From NCBI GenBank assembly GCA_000697335.1, contig JNEM01009958.1:1-47509 (forward strand): a stretch of 47,509 nt of DNA. Direction: 5' to 3'. Below, piece after piece: positions 1 to 13,819 of this stretch. The notes below the pieces were generated by a model. The model ran no database searches. It was not told the DNA's origin and saw only the letters and a program-made list of their open reading frames with translations. Numbering within the stretch: the first letter of the stretch is position 1; each line of letters opens with the position of its first letter. Origin of the DNA: Conidiobolus incongruus B7586. Taxonomy: Eukaryota > Entomophthoromycota > Entomophthoromycetes > Entomophthorales > Conidiobolaceae. A program made the translations under genes and the position numbers.

Positions 1-3000
1 AAATAACTATTATATTAAATAAATTTATTAAATTATAACCTATAATATTTATAATATAATATTTAAAAAATTTATTATAATATATAATTTTTAATTTTAA
101 ACTTTCAAAAAATAATTAATTCAATATTTTTATATATTTTATAAGTATGAGATAAAAATTTATATAAAGAGCTAGATAGAAATTGCTCTATTCATTTTGA
201 TAATAGAATATTCTATGATTATTATAATTTTTAGGATTGATAAATGAACTTAGAATAGCATATATTCAGGGGCACTAATTTGATATATTTATTTTATCCA
301 TATTTTTATTTATATTATTGATTAGACTATAATACCAATATAAAATATTGATAATATAATCAAGTTAATCTAATGTTAAAAAAACTTTATTAATATTAAA
401 GTATTTTATATACTATAATATTATAGATAATTTATAATCAATTCTTTCAAAAGTCAAAAAAAATTAAGATATACTTATTCTAAGTGTAAAAAACAAATTG
501 AAAATTTATAAAAGTAAAAAGAAAGAATTTAAACCAAATATAGTTATTTTAGTATGCTTCAGAAAATTAAAATAAAATTTATATAATTTTGTATAATTTA
601 CATTATTTTATACAGTGATATTTTTTCTATTTTTTCTATTTCTAATTATAGCAATTATTAAAACAATGCTTGAAAGTGTGTAAGGAAATATATGTATTAT
701 AGAAAATAGGTTAATTTGATTAAAATAAGTAGTAGTGTGTATTGATTATAGCAGTAAGCATTTGGTTAGTTAAAATATTGATTGTATATCAATAAATATA
801 GATATTTTGGAAGATTAATCAATTCAGAATACAAATAAGATAAATAGTTAGTTGAATCTAATAATTATACCGATAATTGAATTGAAAATGCTCATATTTT
901 TTCAATTTTTATTTTCTCAAATATGTAAAATGATGCATAATGCAAGTAGAGAAGACAGCAGTCAAACTGTAAATATTTCTTCATAATAAAAATAAATTTA
1001 TATAAAATATGTGAGAGATTGTAATCAATTTTTAAATAGAATATTCTAAATGCAAATTAATAATTCAAATTGAAAATTAAAGAATTTTCAAGAAATTTAA
1101 ATATTTAAACAGTTTAAAATTAAAATTTTCAAATAAAAAAAATCAAATTAATCCATTTATGGGAATCAATATAAATTTTAAAATAGGTATAAAATAAATT
1201 AAACTTATATCTATTGAATTAAATAATTGTAATATTTTAATTTATTATTTTAAGAATATTGTTTTTTTAGTGAGTTTATAAAAAAATTTCTCAATTGAAT
1301 TTATTATAATAATTTAATAATTTAGTATTAACTTGTAAATATAATATAATTTATTTTCTCTAAGTAGATATTACTTTTAATAATTACTAACGTCCTTTAA
1401 ATAACAATCTCAAAATTGAAAAAATAATGAATTAATGATGCAGTGATCAATCATTAAACGATAACCAAAAAATCTCAATCAAGTTGACTAAATCACAATT
1501 AAATGATAAAAATATTTTGCCTAATCTCTTATAATAAAAAATTTGGTTATTACTCATAATAATTTGATAAAGATATTTCATTGGTGAAAAAGATTTATAA
1601 TTAATGCAAATAAAATAACTTAATTCTCTATTTAGAATAGGTTGATTTCTTTATTATTTATTCAGGAATAATATTGGTCACATTAGAATTATAATTGTAG
1701 ATAAATAATAACTAGTATTTCATTAGTGATATAATTATATACTAATTTTTAAATAATAAATAACTCATAGTTCATTAATTGTCAACTATACTTATCAAAC
1801 AATAATTATATATTTATATCCTGATTTGAAATATTAAAAATATAGTCATAATACATTTAGATAAACCATTTTAACCATGAAAAAAAGGAAAGAAAGGTCA
1901 GGGAGGTGATATAATTTTTAATTAGACTAGTTTGATTAACAAAATATTTAATATTTTTGTAATTAAACTAACAGGTTATCAATATTAGTTTATAAAAATT
2001 TGTTAGATTAGTATTTTTTGAATTGATAGTAAGGATAAAATGATTAATGATTAGTAAGTTGAAATGAATTCGTGTTTGATTTATAAAAAAGTAATTATGC
2101 CGAATATATTATCATGATGTAAACATATAAAGTTTTTACTGTTAAAGGAACAATTTAAAAATACTATATTTGAATATGGTTGATTTAATAAAACTTATTA
2201 AAAACATCCAAATTTGAAACGCTCAAAATTTGTTTTGTTTGTTAAAAATTTCAACCTCTTTTATTACTAAATAATGATATTTATTTCTATATAATACTTT
2301 CAATTTATGATATTCTTTGGATTATAATAAAAGAATTTCTCCTCATAAAACAATTTAATTAAACAATTAATAACTCAATAGCATCTATCGTATGCTATAT
2401 AGGTGATACAGTATCAATATGGGTATCAAACTATTTTTTATGTATACTATTATCCAATGATTTCAGAAACTTTTCCATAATGTTTGATATTAATAAATTT
2501 TATTTTCACCTTCGTATGATGGAATTATAATATTAGAAAAAATTGAATTATATATTGTTATAATATTCAACTTTAATTGAATAAATATACTGTTGATATA
2601 TATCCAGTAATTGGCAATTATGTTATAGTTAGTGATAGTTTGGCTTAGTAATATGAAGAACAATTGTTCAAGGATAGTTTAAAGAATTTTATTAAAATAT
2701 AAAACTTGATTGATGTACACTGTAAGATTATATCCATCTATAATGATTATTTAAAACCTATTATAAACTTTAGACGTATTAATATTAAACCATAGCAAGA
2801 TAACTTTTTGTATAATTTATAATTATGAAGAGGATATTTTATATTAAATAATAAAAAAAATTAACCGCTATGAATGATACATTCAAAACAACCGCTATTA
2901 TATGTTAATTAGAATGAAATTGACACCATTAACTCCAATTGAATGAATAAAATTTATAGAAACTTTATTCTTTAACCTCGTCAAACTACAAAAATTATTA

Positions 3001-3578
3001 TGTCACCAATTAATCATTAATAGAGCTATATATAAGAGATATAATAGGTCAATTGAAAAATAAACAGGTAATCGATTGGGTAATAGGCGAATTAAGTCAC
3101 ACTATTTAAAAAACAACCTAATAAGGCAATTAATTATAGTAACATAAGTTTCAGATAATATTAGTAAAAATTTATTTTAATTTTCGTTTTAAAAAATTGG
3201 AAATTAAAGAAACTGAATGATACTTATAAGTTTCAGTTATTCTATCATTATTAATATGATTATTTATTTTGATCCCTTTACTTTAAAATTCAATTAATAA
3301 ATTAATTTTTTGATTTATGGTATTTTTATTTATAAGTAAGTTTTATAGTCTGATTTGTTTTTTGCACTGTTTCCCTCTGCCTACCAAGTATACTGAAATT
3401 TATTAATAGTATCACTTAACATTATATCATATTACTATTAATTATCTAATTAATTATATACCACCATACATTAATTTTAGTCTCTCTAGTATTTTGCTAT
3501 CAGGGTTGAATATTTTATTTTATTCTATATTTAGGCTTATTCTATTAAACTAAACTACCCTTATAGTTTTCAACTGAA
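1..3578. other. AT-rich intergenic spacer, no gene seen
   Basis: This stretch is almost entirely A/T with short homopolymer and TA runs and no open frame of useful length on either strand. The last 200 bases, which are slightly richer in C and G around 3365-3385, probably include the promoter and 5' leader of the kinase gene that starts at 3579. No tRNA-like arms, long repeats or transposon ends were recognised. Confidence 0.6.
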
Positions 3579-6500
3579 ATGAATTCCGAATCTTCAATTA
3601 ATAGAGAGTCCTTCGATTCTCAATTCGGTATTCAACAACCCAATCCGAATGCTAATCAATTCAACTGTACTACTAACAGCACTTCTTCCAACTCAAATTG
3701 CATTCAATTGGAAAATAGCAAATCAGCAGCATATCCTTTTAGTCCCGTCGATGCCGAGGCCCCACTGAGTAGAGAAAAATTAGGTGCTATGGCACTAAAA
3801 AATTGGCCTTCTTTTTCTAATTTACGTTCCAACTCATTTTCACCCTCTTTGCTACCTTGTATGACTTCAAGCCAAAGCCGACCAGAATCACCTGAATCTA
3901 ACTCAGTAGCAAAAATGGAATTATGCAAACTTAGTTACAATAATGATCCAGAAAGTATATCTCGCGCCAATAGAAGGACTCGCACAGTATCCAATATAGA
4001 AACAAATCACCGTGATTGCTTCGGTCTAGATAATTCAGATAATTTTGCTAAAAATTCTGCAGGAAAGTCGCTTGAAGGACCTAGTAAATCATCAGAAAAC
4101 TTTAATATAGTTCAATTGAATAAAGCTCCCAAAAAAACAAAATCTGCTCGGCCGAGATCTATGTATGGGGGTCTGGTAGGCCCTTGCTCACCAGGTTCTC
4201 TTTTGGTATCTCAAAGCTCGGAACTATTCTCTTCATCAAGCAACACATCTGAAAATACATATCACACTAGAACTAATAGCAGTGCCAGTGGAACTCACTC
4301 CCGTACTACTAGTAGTTCAAGTGGCAAGTTTCCCCCAACCCCTTACGGGACTCCCAATTGGACAGTGTCCCAACTTCAATCATCACCTGGTTCTGGGAAT
4401 TCAGAAAGTATAATGAGAAAAAATCCTTCTCATATTGAAAATGATTTGATATATTCAAGGAGTCGGCGAAATAGTGAAGGGTTGTCCCATTTGGCAGTTC
4501 AGAGTCTATCAAATTTAGCTAAACAGAGAGGCGTTCTGCCACATCCTAACAGAGATATCAACGCTCAGGAGCCTGCTCCTAGCGGCGAATGTTTTTCCCA
4601 TTCAAATTCAAATATTCAGCCAACAAGTTTACTTGGATTAAAACTTCGAGAATCACAAAATCAGTCTCATAATATCAATTCCCCCAATACCCGACCTGGC
4701 TTGGAAGAGATTCCATCCCTATCTTTGTCTATGGACCCTGCCTATAACCCTAATATAAGCGATTCTTCCCTCTCCAGCTCAGGAATTAGTGGAATTTTTC
4801 AAGGGTCTGGTAATTTTCCCACGAGTTTGGGTGATGGGTCAGTTGAAATGGAATCACTGCATGTCAAATTTTCTCCCACAATAGCACCGCGACAAAATAC
4901 ACTCTCTTTAAATACAATACATTCTACCAGTCTCCAATCAACTGGTATGGGTAGAAAAAGAAGTAAAAGCCTCAGTCGACATAACCCATCTCTATTGCTA
5001 ACATCAACACCTCTGTCCATGTCTCATCAACCAAGTCACATCTCCACAGACTCATCCTCCCACTCCAGTCCTAGATCCCGGATATTAAACTCTTCACAGT
5101 TCCCTGGACTTGAAGGAAACGAAGAAGTGGTCAACCGCCTAGACTTGACAGAAGATGGCTATCGGTTAAATTTCTTAGACAATATGAAGCAAAACTTGAT
5201 CCAAGAGTTAAAGGAAGCCAAGGCCAAAACCGATATAGGCATCAAAGAAACACTATTGAACTGGTACTCCAATCAAGGAATCAAGATTGCCGACGATCCT
5301 GATCGCGGTGGATTAGTTTACGATTTTGGCAACCTTGATAAAATTTCCCCGATCGAATTTAACACGGGTCACGAGACCGATGACAATGAGCTTAAAGCAC
5401 CCCCTTTCATCCACCACCACAGCTACCATCCAGATTTGATACAGGAATCAAGTGCTCATTCTTTAAAGACACGGCCAATCAATATCCCTTTAAAAAACGC
5501 GTTCATCAAATCTATTGATGATAAACGCGAAATGTCTCAAAAAGGTGAAGATATTTTGACTAGAAATTTAAACATCAATCAACTTCATTCCAATAGTTGG
5601 CCACCATCATTCTTTGGTAAGTAATTATTTACTAATATAATTATTGAAATAGTTTATTAATGCGTTAATAATAATAGCTTCAGTACATACGATATTACTT
5701 CATAATGTGGAACAATTAGCTCAGGAAATATTAACCACTTCCGTTGCTAAAATGGTTTCAAGTGATATTTGCTTAGATATCACGCAGCAATTACAGAAAT
5801 TATTGTCGGAACAAAAGAGATTAACTGTAGGTGATGCGGAAGCTCAATCTGTGTTAGAAAAGATTCTGTTTGAATTCTCCCCTTGCTGCCGTATTGTTCA
5901 AGCTTTGGTAAGTAATCATTTTAATAGTTAGTAATTTATGTTATTACTTCAAATAGTATCAAATATTTTAAAACTACATAGGTTGAATTATGATCCCTCT
6001 TACTAATCTATATATTTTATTTATTGTATAGCATGATTATGAACAAAGTCAAAAATCAAGAGAAGAATTACTTCGTTCAAGTCGTCGATTTAGCTCTAGT
6101 GAATATTCATTATCTCCAAGCCCACCTATACCACCTTCACCTAAGCATACTATTTCCAACCGTAGATCGTCCCTAAATACTCTTGATCTTTCAGGCAAAT
6201 CACCACCTTCACAGCAGTTAAACTATGTTTCAGCAAATGCCAATCTCCATCCCTCAATAACTGAAGAATATTCACCTGTTGGAAAGAAAATAGAAACGGA
6301 TCCAAACAAAAGTGAATCTAATTTCAGTTATATTTCTTCACCAGGTACAAATAATATACCATCTTCACCACCACTACCAGATCACTTCAAGCCTTCCAGA
6401 CGTGCGAGCATCGCCAGCCTTCTCCCCAACAAAATAGGAGGCCTCTTAGGTCTCAAGAGCAAGAGTGATGAAAGGGATGAATATTTAAAAACTACTCGAA

Positions 6501-9500
6501 CCAGTAGACAACACCCATCATCTCACTCTCTTGCAACAAACCTTGGGAGGGTGGACGAAGAAACCTCATCCTACAATCACCAGCGCAGGAAATCCTCCAT
6601 CAGTGTAGTGAGATTATTGAAAAACTTTGGATTCGGCAAGGTACCTGTCCCTGACGAAACTTCCGACAGTTACTATTCCTCTAGAAAATCCTCCGTTGAC
6701 AGGAGAGACAGCATCAACTCAGTTACAAAAACTCTAGTGGAAGAGCAGACTTCTACGAAAGATGAGGTATCGTCGCAGGATACCACCCAAATTCCTGTAA
6801 AAGAAACCAAGCCTAGGGACATTGATGGAGCATCGTCCCATCATCGCACCCGATCGGAAGATTCTGGCTTATTCAAGAGTCCATCGCCAGTATTTCACAA
6901 ACTTAATGAAGTTGATCTCAAATCTCCCAGTAGCTCCTCGGGATTGGACACTCATGTTGGGATGCGAAGCCGTGCGGGAAGCGCTCCAAGTACATCAGAG
7001 ATCAAAAAGATTTTGTGTAGATTGTGTGAAGAGCAAATCAACGAGAAAGAGTTTGAGCCGCATATTGAAGAATGTACACAAAATCAACTGGACAATATGA
7101 AGTTGTACGAGTTAGAAAATGGACTCAAAAAACTCAAATCCGAATCAATTCATACCTTTGGATTACCTGACATACCCCTTTCTCAAATTTTTGAATCACC
7201 TCGACCTATGGAACAAGACAAACCAATGATTGATTTCATGAATTTAATGAACCGAACACTCAAAGTACTGTCATTTCAAGATTTATCAGAAATTACTATG
7301 ATTCACTCGTTAAAAGATATCAAAATAGAAACTAAGATGCTTTTAGGGAATCAGCAATCTCTACTTTCCGGCTTTAACTCTGAAGTACAAAATTCTGAAA
7401 AGAAAGAATCAAGGAATGAGTATCAAGATCAGTATCAACAGATGGAGAAATTCGACAAACTGATTGGTCAGATTCATGATTTGATTAAGCGGTATCAAGA
7501 CAGGTTAGGCATTAGAAGTACACTTACCATCAACACCAATATACGTCCTGAGCCATTGTCCAAGCAATGTAACTACAATAAGAACAGAGATAGTGGCTCG
7601 TTTGGCAAGGCATTCAGACTGAACATTCCTCAGCCTAATTCGATGGGAAGAACAGCATCGGGAACTCCTCCAACGGGAAGAAAGGGATCGATAACTTTAG
7701 AAATGCTTAAAATGTATCGTTCGCCATCTTCACCTTCTTCCAACAATTCCAATAGCTTCAAGGAGAATTTTATTGAGCGATCAATTGGCAAGGTGAGAAA
7801 TTTAGGCAGTCTTACTCCCAGATCTTCCCGTGGCTCTATCTCCAAAGAGTTCCAGCCCAGTAGCCAAGATCAAGAGAATGGATTCGCCGCATCCACTAAA
7901 AAGATGATGTCATTACTTGCAGGCGTTTTGAAAAAGGGTCAGCACGATGCTGGTATCAGCTGTGAACAGAGTCCACCTGCTCAACCTTATGGTAGCAAAC
8001 GAGCTAGGGGAGATACTTCTAGGAGGGATACAGCGGATTCAGCACAATCTACCATTGGCACGAATGGCACTACCAAATCGACACCTAAGAAAACTAAAAT
8101 CCCTGGAATTGAAGACTTTGAAATCATCAAACCCATTTCCAGAGGTGCTTTTGGTAAAGTGTATTTAGCTCGTAAAAAGACCACCAAGGATCTATTTGCC
8201 ATCAAGGCCATTCGAAAGGATGACGTCGTTCGCAAGAATATGGTCCAACAAGTGATGATGGAGAGAAAAGTGATGGCATTGGCATCCATTCCCTATGTAG
8301 TATCTATGTTCTTTGCCTTTCACTCCAAATCCTATCTCTTTTTAGTGATGGAATATTTGATTGGTGGTGATCTTTCCTCCCTATTACAAGTATATGGATG
8401 CTTCGAAGAAGATATGGCTCGTTTCTACATTGCAGAAACCACTCTAGCGCTGAATTATTTGCACGAGAACGGCGTTGTTCATCGTGATTTGAAGCCTGAT
8501 AACATTTTGATTGATCACACTGGACATATTAAATTGACAGATTTTGGACTTTCTCGTATTGTTGTGAATGATCAAACTTCTGGAGGGATTGGCCCAAGTC
8601 ATCATGTCCACAATTTTAACACTAGTCACTTAAATACAAAGCAAGAGGTACATCATAATGGCCATAATATTAAACATGAACCCCATACACCCAAGCGTCC
8701 TCCCAGTAATCGCGAACTTCTAGGTACACCTGATTATTTGGCACCTGAGTTACTGTTAGGTTCTTCTCATGGCTCTCCTGTAGACTGGTGGGCAGTTGGT
8801 GTATGCCTTTTTGAATTCCTCGTTGGTTATCCACCATTTTCTGACGAATCTCCAGAATTGATCTTTCGCAATATTTTGAATCATGAAATTCAGTGGCCTC
8901 CAGTCGATCCAGATGCATCATATTTCAGTACTGAGAGTGAGGATTTGATCAAAAACTTACTACAACCAGATCCTTCGAAGCGACTTCAAAGGAATCAAGT
9001 TCCTTTGCATTCTTTCTTCAAAGGGATGGACTTTGATAAACTGCATGAGATTGAACCACCATTTATCCCACGTCCCGAAGATGTATGCGATACCAGCTAT
9101 TTTGAGAGCAGAAACACCCGCCCTGATATTGTCAATTTGAATAAGAGTTCTGTGCATCAGATCATTGATGGTCATCAAGAAGATTCCTTCTTCCATGGTG
9201 AAGTTGAATTACAAGAGAATAATACTGATAATAACATTGTTTCTCAAACGAACACTTCGACACCAAGTCAATGCACTCATTCAGAAACTGATTCAAATAT
9301 AATTTCTCAAGTCCCTTCTATTAACAGTAGATCAAGTATGAATAACATTCAACCCAGTTTACAAAGCACAGATGGCAATACATTATTTACCTCCCCTGAG
9401 ATATCCACACAAATGTTTGATTCACCATCACCAGGCAATCCATATCCAGAAATTGAAATCATGGATCTTTCCAAAGCACCATCAATGCTCTTTGACCAAG

Positions 9501-9880
9501 GATCCCCATTTTCACCGATTTGCGACATCACCACCCAATCACCACCAGTGCAGCCAAGGTCCGCACTGCACCAAACGAGCTACGACTCTAACCCAGCACT
9601 CCGCCGTGGCTTCATCAACATCGGTGCAACAAACACTTTTAACAGAGGCAACCCCACGCCCAGTTCCGGCACACTCCCCCCAACGAGCAATCTCCACATC
9701 CATACAACATCGTCACATATCCCCACACATTTAGCAAGTCCTACGCGCCATTTGCGAGCCCATTCTGTCCCAAATATGCTAGAAAATAGGGAAATCTTCG
9801 ACAGTTTCGAGTACAAGAACATCCAGCGACTATCCGAGTACAACAAGGGGGTCAGTCGACAAAATTCCATGATAGAATGA
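3579..9880 (+). CDS. RIM15: Rim15/Greatwall-type AGC serine/threonine protein kinase
   Basis: Three exons, 3579-5616, 5678-5907 and 6032-9880, join in phase (phase 1, then phase 0) to give about 2038 residues. Residues 1-1060 are mostly Ser/Asn/Pro-rich and look disordered, with a more ordered patch at about 680-770. A C-x2-C-x11-H-x3-C zinc-binding motif lies at C1085, C1088, H1100 and C1104, as in fungal Rim15. The kinase domain spans about 1453-1752: glycine loop RGAFGKV from 1460, K1481, HRDLKPDN with D1575, DFG at 1593 and APE at 1660-1662. About 60 residues separate DFG and APE, the long activation-segment insert typical of Rim15/MASTL. I recognise no PAS domain at the N terminus and no response-regulator domain at the C terminus. 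In other fungi this kinase acts downstream of TORC1/PKA and drives quiescence by way of endosulfine and PP2A-B55. An in-frame TAG at 3564 supports the chosen start. Confidence 0.9.
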
Positions 9881-10607
9881 CTTTTATTTATGTATTTTTA
9901 GTGCATTTTTTAGGTTACTAACGTATGTTTTAATATTTTTCTCAAAATGAGTCATTTTTTCTACTTCATTTTGAAATTTTTTTAATACTAATAAAAAATA
10001 AATATTATTAAAAATATCCATTTGATTATGAATTTTTTAAATTGAAAGAACAATATTATAGTTGTCAAGTTGATTTTTGCATATTTTATTATTAATAAAA
10101 GTAGTTTGTATATAATTTAAAATTGATTTGAATGGTTGGTTGAAAATAGTTTAATTATTCATAATTTTCAAAGTTAAGAGAATGATGATGTCATTAAAGT
10201 TTCTATAAAAATTGATATTGCTTGGTGATTTCATTGTTGATTTATGCCAAATTAATCAGAAAAAGTTTACTAACTAGTTAATTAATTGTCATTTAGTAAG
10301 AACATTTAAAAAAAGTACTCTCATGCTATTAATAAATTATCAATATTCTAACCTAACTATAGAACTAAAACTAATATCACGTGGTAAACTAATTTAAATT
10401 ACTATTGATTAACCAAGAAGTTAAAAGAGAAAAATGTTACAACCATCGGATGTCAGTTATGAAATGAGATCCCATAATTCGACTGCAACAATATTAAGTC
10501 ACCTTATTAGGCATATATCGAATAAATTTTAAAATGTTATTATTAATCAATTAAGGGTTACAATATTACAATAGCATATAATACATTTAAAATCGATCAA
10601 TAATACA
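9881..10607. other. Intergenic spacer between kinase and transporter
   Basis: This AT-rich gap separates two genes on the same strand. The first 150 bases contain AATAAA-like stretches that could serve as the kinase polyadenylation signal, and the last 200 bases presumably hold the transporter promoter. No open frame or repeat stands out. Confidence 0.5.
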
Positions 10608-12091
10608 ATGTCAAGGGAACAAAAGAGCACAAAATATGTCCTAGGCCTAATATTCCTAAGTCTTATGATAGATCTTTTCGCATTTACCTTAATCCTCCCC
10701 ATCTATCCCGCTATGATAGATTACTATCTGACTAATGACACAACCTCCTCAGTATTGCAGCAGGCCAACAGCTGGATACAGAGGTTTGAAGGGTTTTTGG
10801 GCAGCGATATTAATATGACTACTTCGAAATTGAGAGTCACACTGTTAGGAGGTTTTTTAGGCTCAACATTCTCCTTATGTCAGTTCGTAGTGGCCCCCTT
10901 TTGGGGTAAATTGGCCGATAAATTTGGTAGAAGGACAATCCTACTAGTTTCCATAGTAAGTTTATCAACCATCAATATTTTATATGCTTCTAACAATTGT
11001 ATAGTTTGGAAATTTAGTATCGAATATATTGTGGATGCTCAGCAAAAATTTCAATTTATTCTTAATGAGTCGACTCGTTGGAGGGTTGACAGAAGCTAAC
11101 GTTCAATTGACCAATGCCATTATTTCAGATGTTACGGATCATAAGACGAGATCCAAGGGAATGGTAAATATTTAATTATGTATTTCTAGAATTTATATTG
11201 ATTGTTATATAGGCTTTGGTAGGTATCGCATTCTCAGTAGCTTTTACACTAGGCCCCAGTATTTGTGGTTTTTTAATATTCAAAGGCGTTAGAGTCCCTC
11301 ACCTCAATCTGTTAAGTTACGAAACGCCCTACTCCGCCGCAGGTTTATTAGCCAGTATTTTAATTATTGTAGAATTCCTAATTTTAGCAAGTTTGCTACC
11401 AGAAACTTTAAACTATAAAAAATCTACTGACAACAAGGAGGGTGAAAAATTAAAAACTAGGGATACTGAAGTACCTAAGAATGATTTTTCAGGTAGTATT
11501 AGACAGCTGAATTTGGTACATTTATTCTATTTGTTCTTGTTCAGTGGTATGGAATTCACTTTACCATTCTTGGCACACGATCTCTTCAAATTTAACGAAA
11601 TGGAACAGGGTAAAATGTTTGGTTTGATGGGTACTATTTCCTCCCTTATTCAAGGTGGTTACGTCAGACGCTTCGCTAGCAAACGAGGTGAAAAGAAACT
11701 AGTACTGGAAGGCTTACTAAGTGGTGTGATGGGGCTACTAAGCTTAGCTATTTTAATTCCCACCAATACCAAACCTTCTAACTATATCATCTGGACAGCT
11801 ATCGTATTTTTAGCATATACATCAGCCACCGTAATCTCATGTCTCACCTCTCTCTTATCGCTAGTTGCCGACAATTCCTCCAAGCACTATCAAACCAAAG
11901 CTACAGTCTTGGGTCAATTCCGTTCCTACGGCCAACTCGGCAGATGTCTTGGACCCGTAGCAGCATGTAGTGTATATTGGTTATTCGGCCCTAAAATCCT
12001 CTACTACTCTGGCGCTTTAGGCTTCTTCCTCACTTATTTTATATTATTTAAAATGCCCAATCATGTTAGAAAAGAAGTTAAAACAGATTAA
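10608..12091 (+). CDS. MFSD10-like major facilitator superfamily transporter
   Basis: Exons 10608-10955, 11005-11163 and 11213-12091 give 461 residues, with both introns short (49 nt each) and phase 0. The protein is hydrophobic throughout, as expected for a 12-helix MFS carrier. The N terminus carries the LIDLFAFTLILP-type first helix (residues 20-31), and MFS motif A (GKLADKFGRR) is at 100-109. The stretch encoded by exon 2 (RLVGGLTEANVQLTNAIISD) and the start of exon 3 (ALVGIAFSVAFTLGP) match the MFSD10/TETRAN group of organic-anion or drug exporters, close to bacterial tetracycline efflux proteins. The predicted location is the plasma membrane or an internal membrane, and the substrate is unknown. 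Without the first intron the frame runs into a stop at 11097, which supports the splice. The gene converges on the GLTSCR1-domain gene, with 213 bp between stop codons. Confidence 0.85.
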
Positions 12092-12304
12092 GTTTATATT
12101 TATCCATTATATTTCAAATAATTTTATAAGTAAAAATATTTTAATATTTATAAGGAGCCATTGTTAAATAAATGTTCATATTTTGTTATCGTTTCTATAT
12201 CATAAAATCTTATATTTTATTTTAAAAAATTATAAAAAAAAACCGTATAAATTTTGAAAACTGCAAAACAAAAATAATAATAAATAGAATACATTTAAAA
12301 TAAA

Positions 12305-13760
12305 TTAAGGTCTACTAGAATTTAATAATCGATTCAATTGAACGTCATGAGATTGGTGATCTAAAGAACTCTAACGCAGTATTAATATATTATTCATTAA
12401 TAGCATATGATAAATTACCTGATAGTATTTATCTTTTACAATTGTTTGCAATTTATCCTGAATCCTGGGTAGCATCTCTTCAATGGTATTCACTGATGAA
12501 ATTACTAGATAAAATAATTAGTATTAGATAAGAAAATAATAATAAATGTTAATTACATTGTAAATTAGTGTGATGAGGGTTTGGCAAATTGGGAATTTGA
12601 TACACATGATAAGGTAACAATCGCTCAATAGCATCCCTCTTGGACGAAAATGGTACCAGATAAGTCGGATGAGATATTGTCTGTTGCTCGATTTCTAAAG
12701 TTTTCTGTAGACGGACTTTGAGTTCGCGGTTCCTTTCAATCTCTTGAGAGTCTTTTAGGTAGGATGTGGGCTGATTGGTTATTGATAGTGTTTCATATGG
12801 GAATAGATTGTTGTTGATAGTTGGTATGAGATGGGGTATTTTGATCATATTCATGCCAGTTCGCGTGGTTTGGGAATGGCTGTGCTGGGATGCGTTAAAC
12901 TCCTTGGAATACGAAGTTGCGGACGTTTCAGAATTGGGATGGGGTAGAATATTTGGTTGGGCTCGTGTAGGATGTCCCTGATTTAATAATTTTCGTTCTA
13001 GAAGCTTTTGTCTTGAAAAGTTGCCAGATTTAACATACTTTCGCGTAGATTGGCTTTTATATCTTTTACTTGAGCTGGACTTGGTGTTGGTCGTATTGAC
13101 ATTGGTATTGGAAAACTGATTGTAAAATTTGCTGTTGGATATAAATGGATTTTCTACTTTCGGTATCCTAGCAACTGATTGATTCTGATGTTGAACCGGT
13201 ACTGTATTAGTAGTGGTGGGTTGAGGCGGTTTACTCGCCAAAGGCCTATGATAATAATTTAAATTCGTAGATATCTTATTATTATTCAACGAAGGAAATC
13301 CGCTAATTGATGAGACATTTGTACTGAAATTCGTATTGGGTCGAATTTGAGATCCCGAAGCATTCATATTATTTTTGTTCTGTAATACCGTATTTAACGT
13401 ATCGTTGATCTTCTTCCGTATAGCATCTGCTCTAGATGTTCCCGGGCCTGAATTTGCTTCGAGGGTTAATGAGAGATGAGCCGGAGCAATTCCAGGCCCA
13501 TTTAGAAATAAATTGGATACTTCATTAGCTACTGTAAATTGATAATAACAGATTAGTTTATTTAATTTAATAAATATTTCTATAAATATTTCAATAAATA
13601 GTTTTTAATATTAATATAATTCAAAATACTGTTATAAAAATAAATTTAATAAAATAGATGAAAGATAAGGATAAAAGTAAATAATAGATAAAACTTACAG
13701 TTAGAATTGGACAATAAAGAATCCTTCTTGATATTAGGTGATGCTGTATTTTGCTGAATA

Positions 13761-13793
<33 letters not shown>

Positions 13794-13819
13794 ATATTAT
13801 TATTCTTAAAATTTTTCAT
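12305..13819 (-). CDS. GLTSCR1-domain protein (BICRA-like, putative SWI/SNF subunit)
   Basis: Four exons on the minus strand, 13819-13699, 13531-12557, 12504-12419 and 12370-12305, sum to 1248 nt (415 residues) with matching phases (1, 1, 0). The C-terminal half holds a GLTSCR1 domain, roughly 310-395: a charged helix (LQKTLEIEQQ), then KRDAIERLLPYHVYQIP with RLLPYHVY at 344-351, then a helical segment in exon 3 (EEMLPRIQDKLQTIVKDKYY). In animals this domain defines BICRA/BICRAL, subunits of the non-canonical BAF complex that bind BRD9. A chromatin-remodelling role here is inferred from that family. The N-terminal 300 residues are Asn/Ser/Thr-rich and look disordered, with an Asn run from an AAT repeat in exon 1. 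The ATG at 13819 is the first in frame of exon 1. Exons 3 and 4 are short and easily missed. Confidence 0.75.
13758..13787. repeat. AAT/ATT trinucleotide repeat inside a coding exon
   Basis: About ten ATT units on the plus strand read as AAT (Asn) codons in exon 1 of the minus-strand GLTSCR1-domain gene. They give an uninterrupted Asn run near residues 12-20. The repeat is in frame, so length changes would only alter the Asn count. Confidence 0.85.

Noticed and set aside
5622-5624. Stop codon ending a 681-residue first ORF as a separate gene
   Set aside because: It lies inside a GTAAGT...ATAATAG intron. Splicing joins the kinase exons in phase.
9372-9870. Open frames on both strands overlapping the kinase C-terminal region
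   Set aside because: They are shadows of the low-complexity Ser/Pro/His-rich tail, with no domain and no promoter or splice context.
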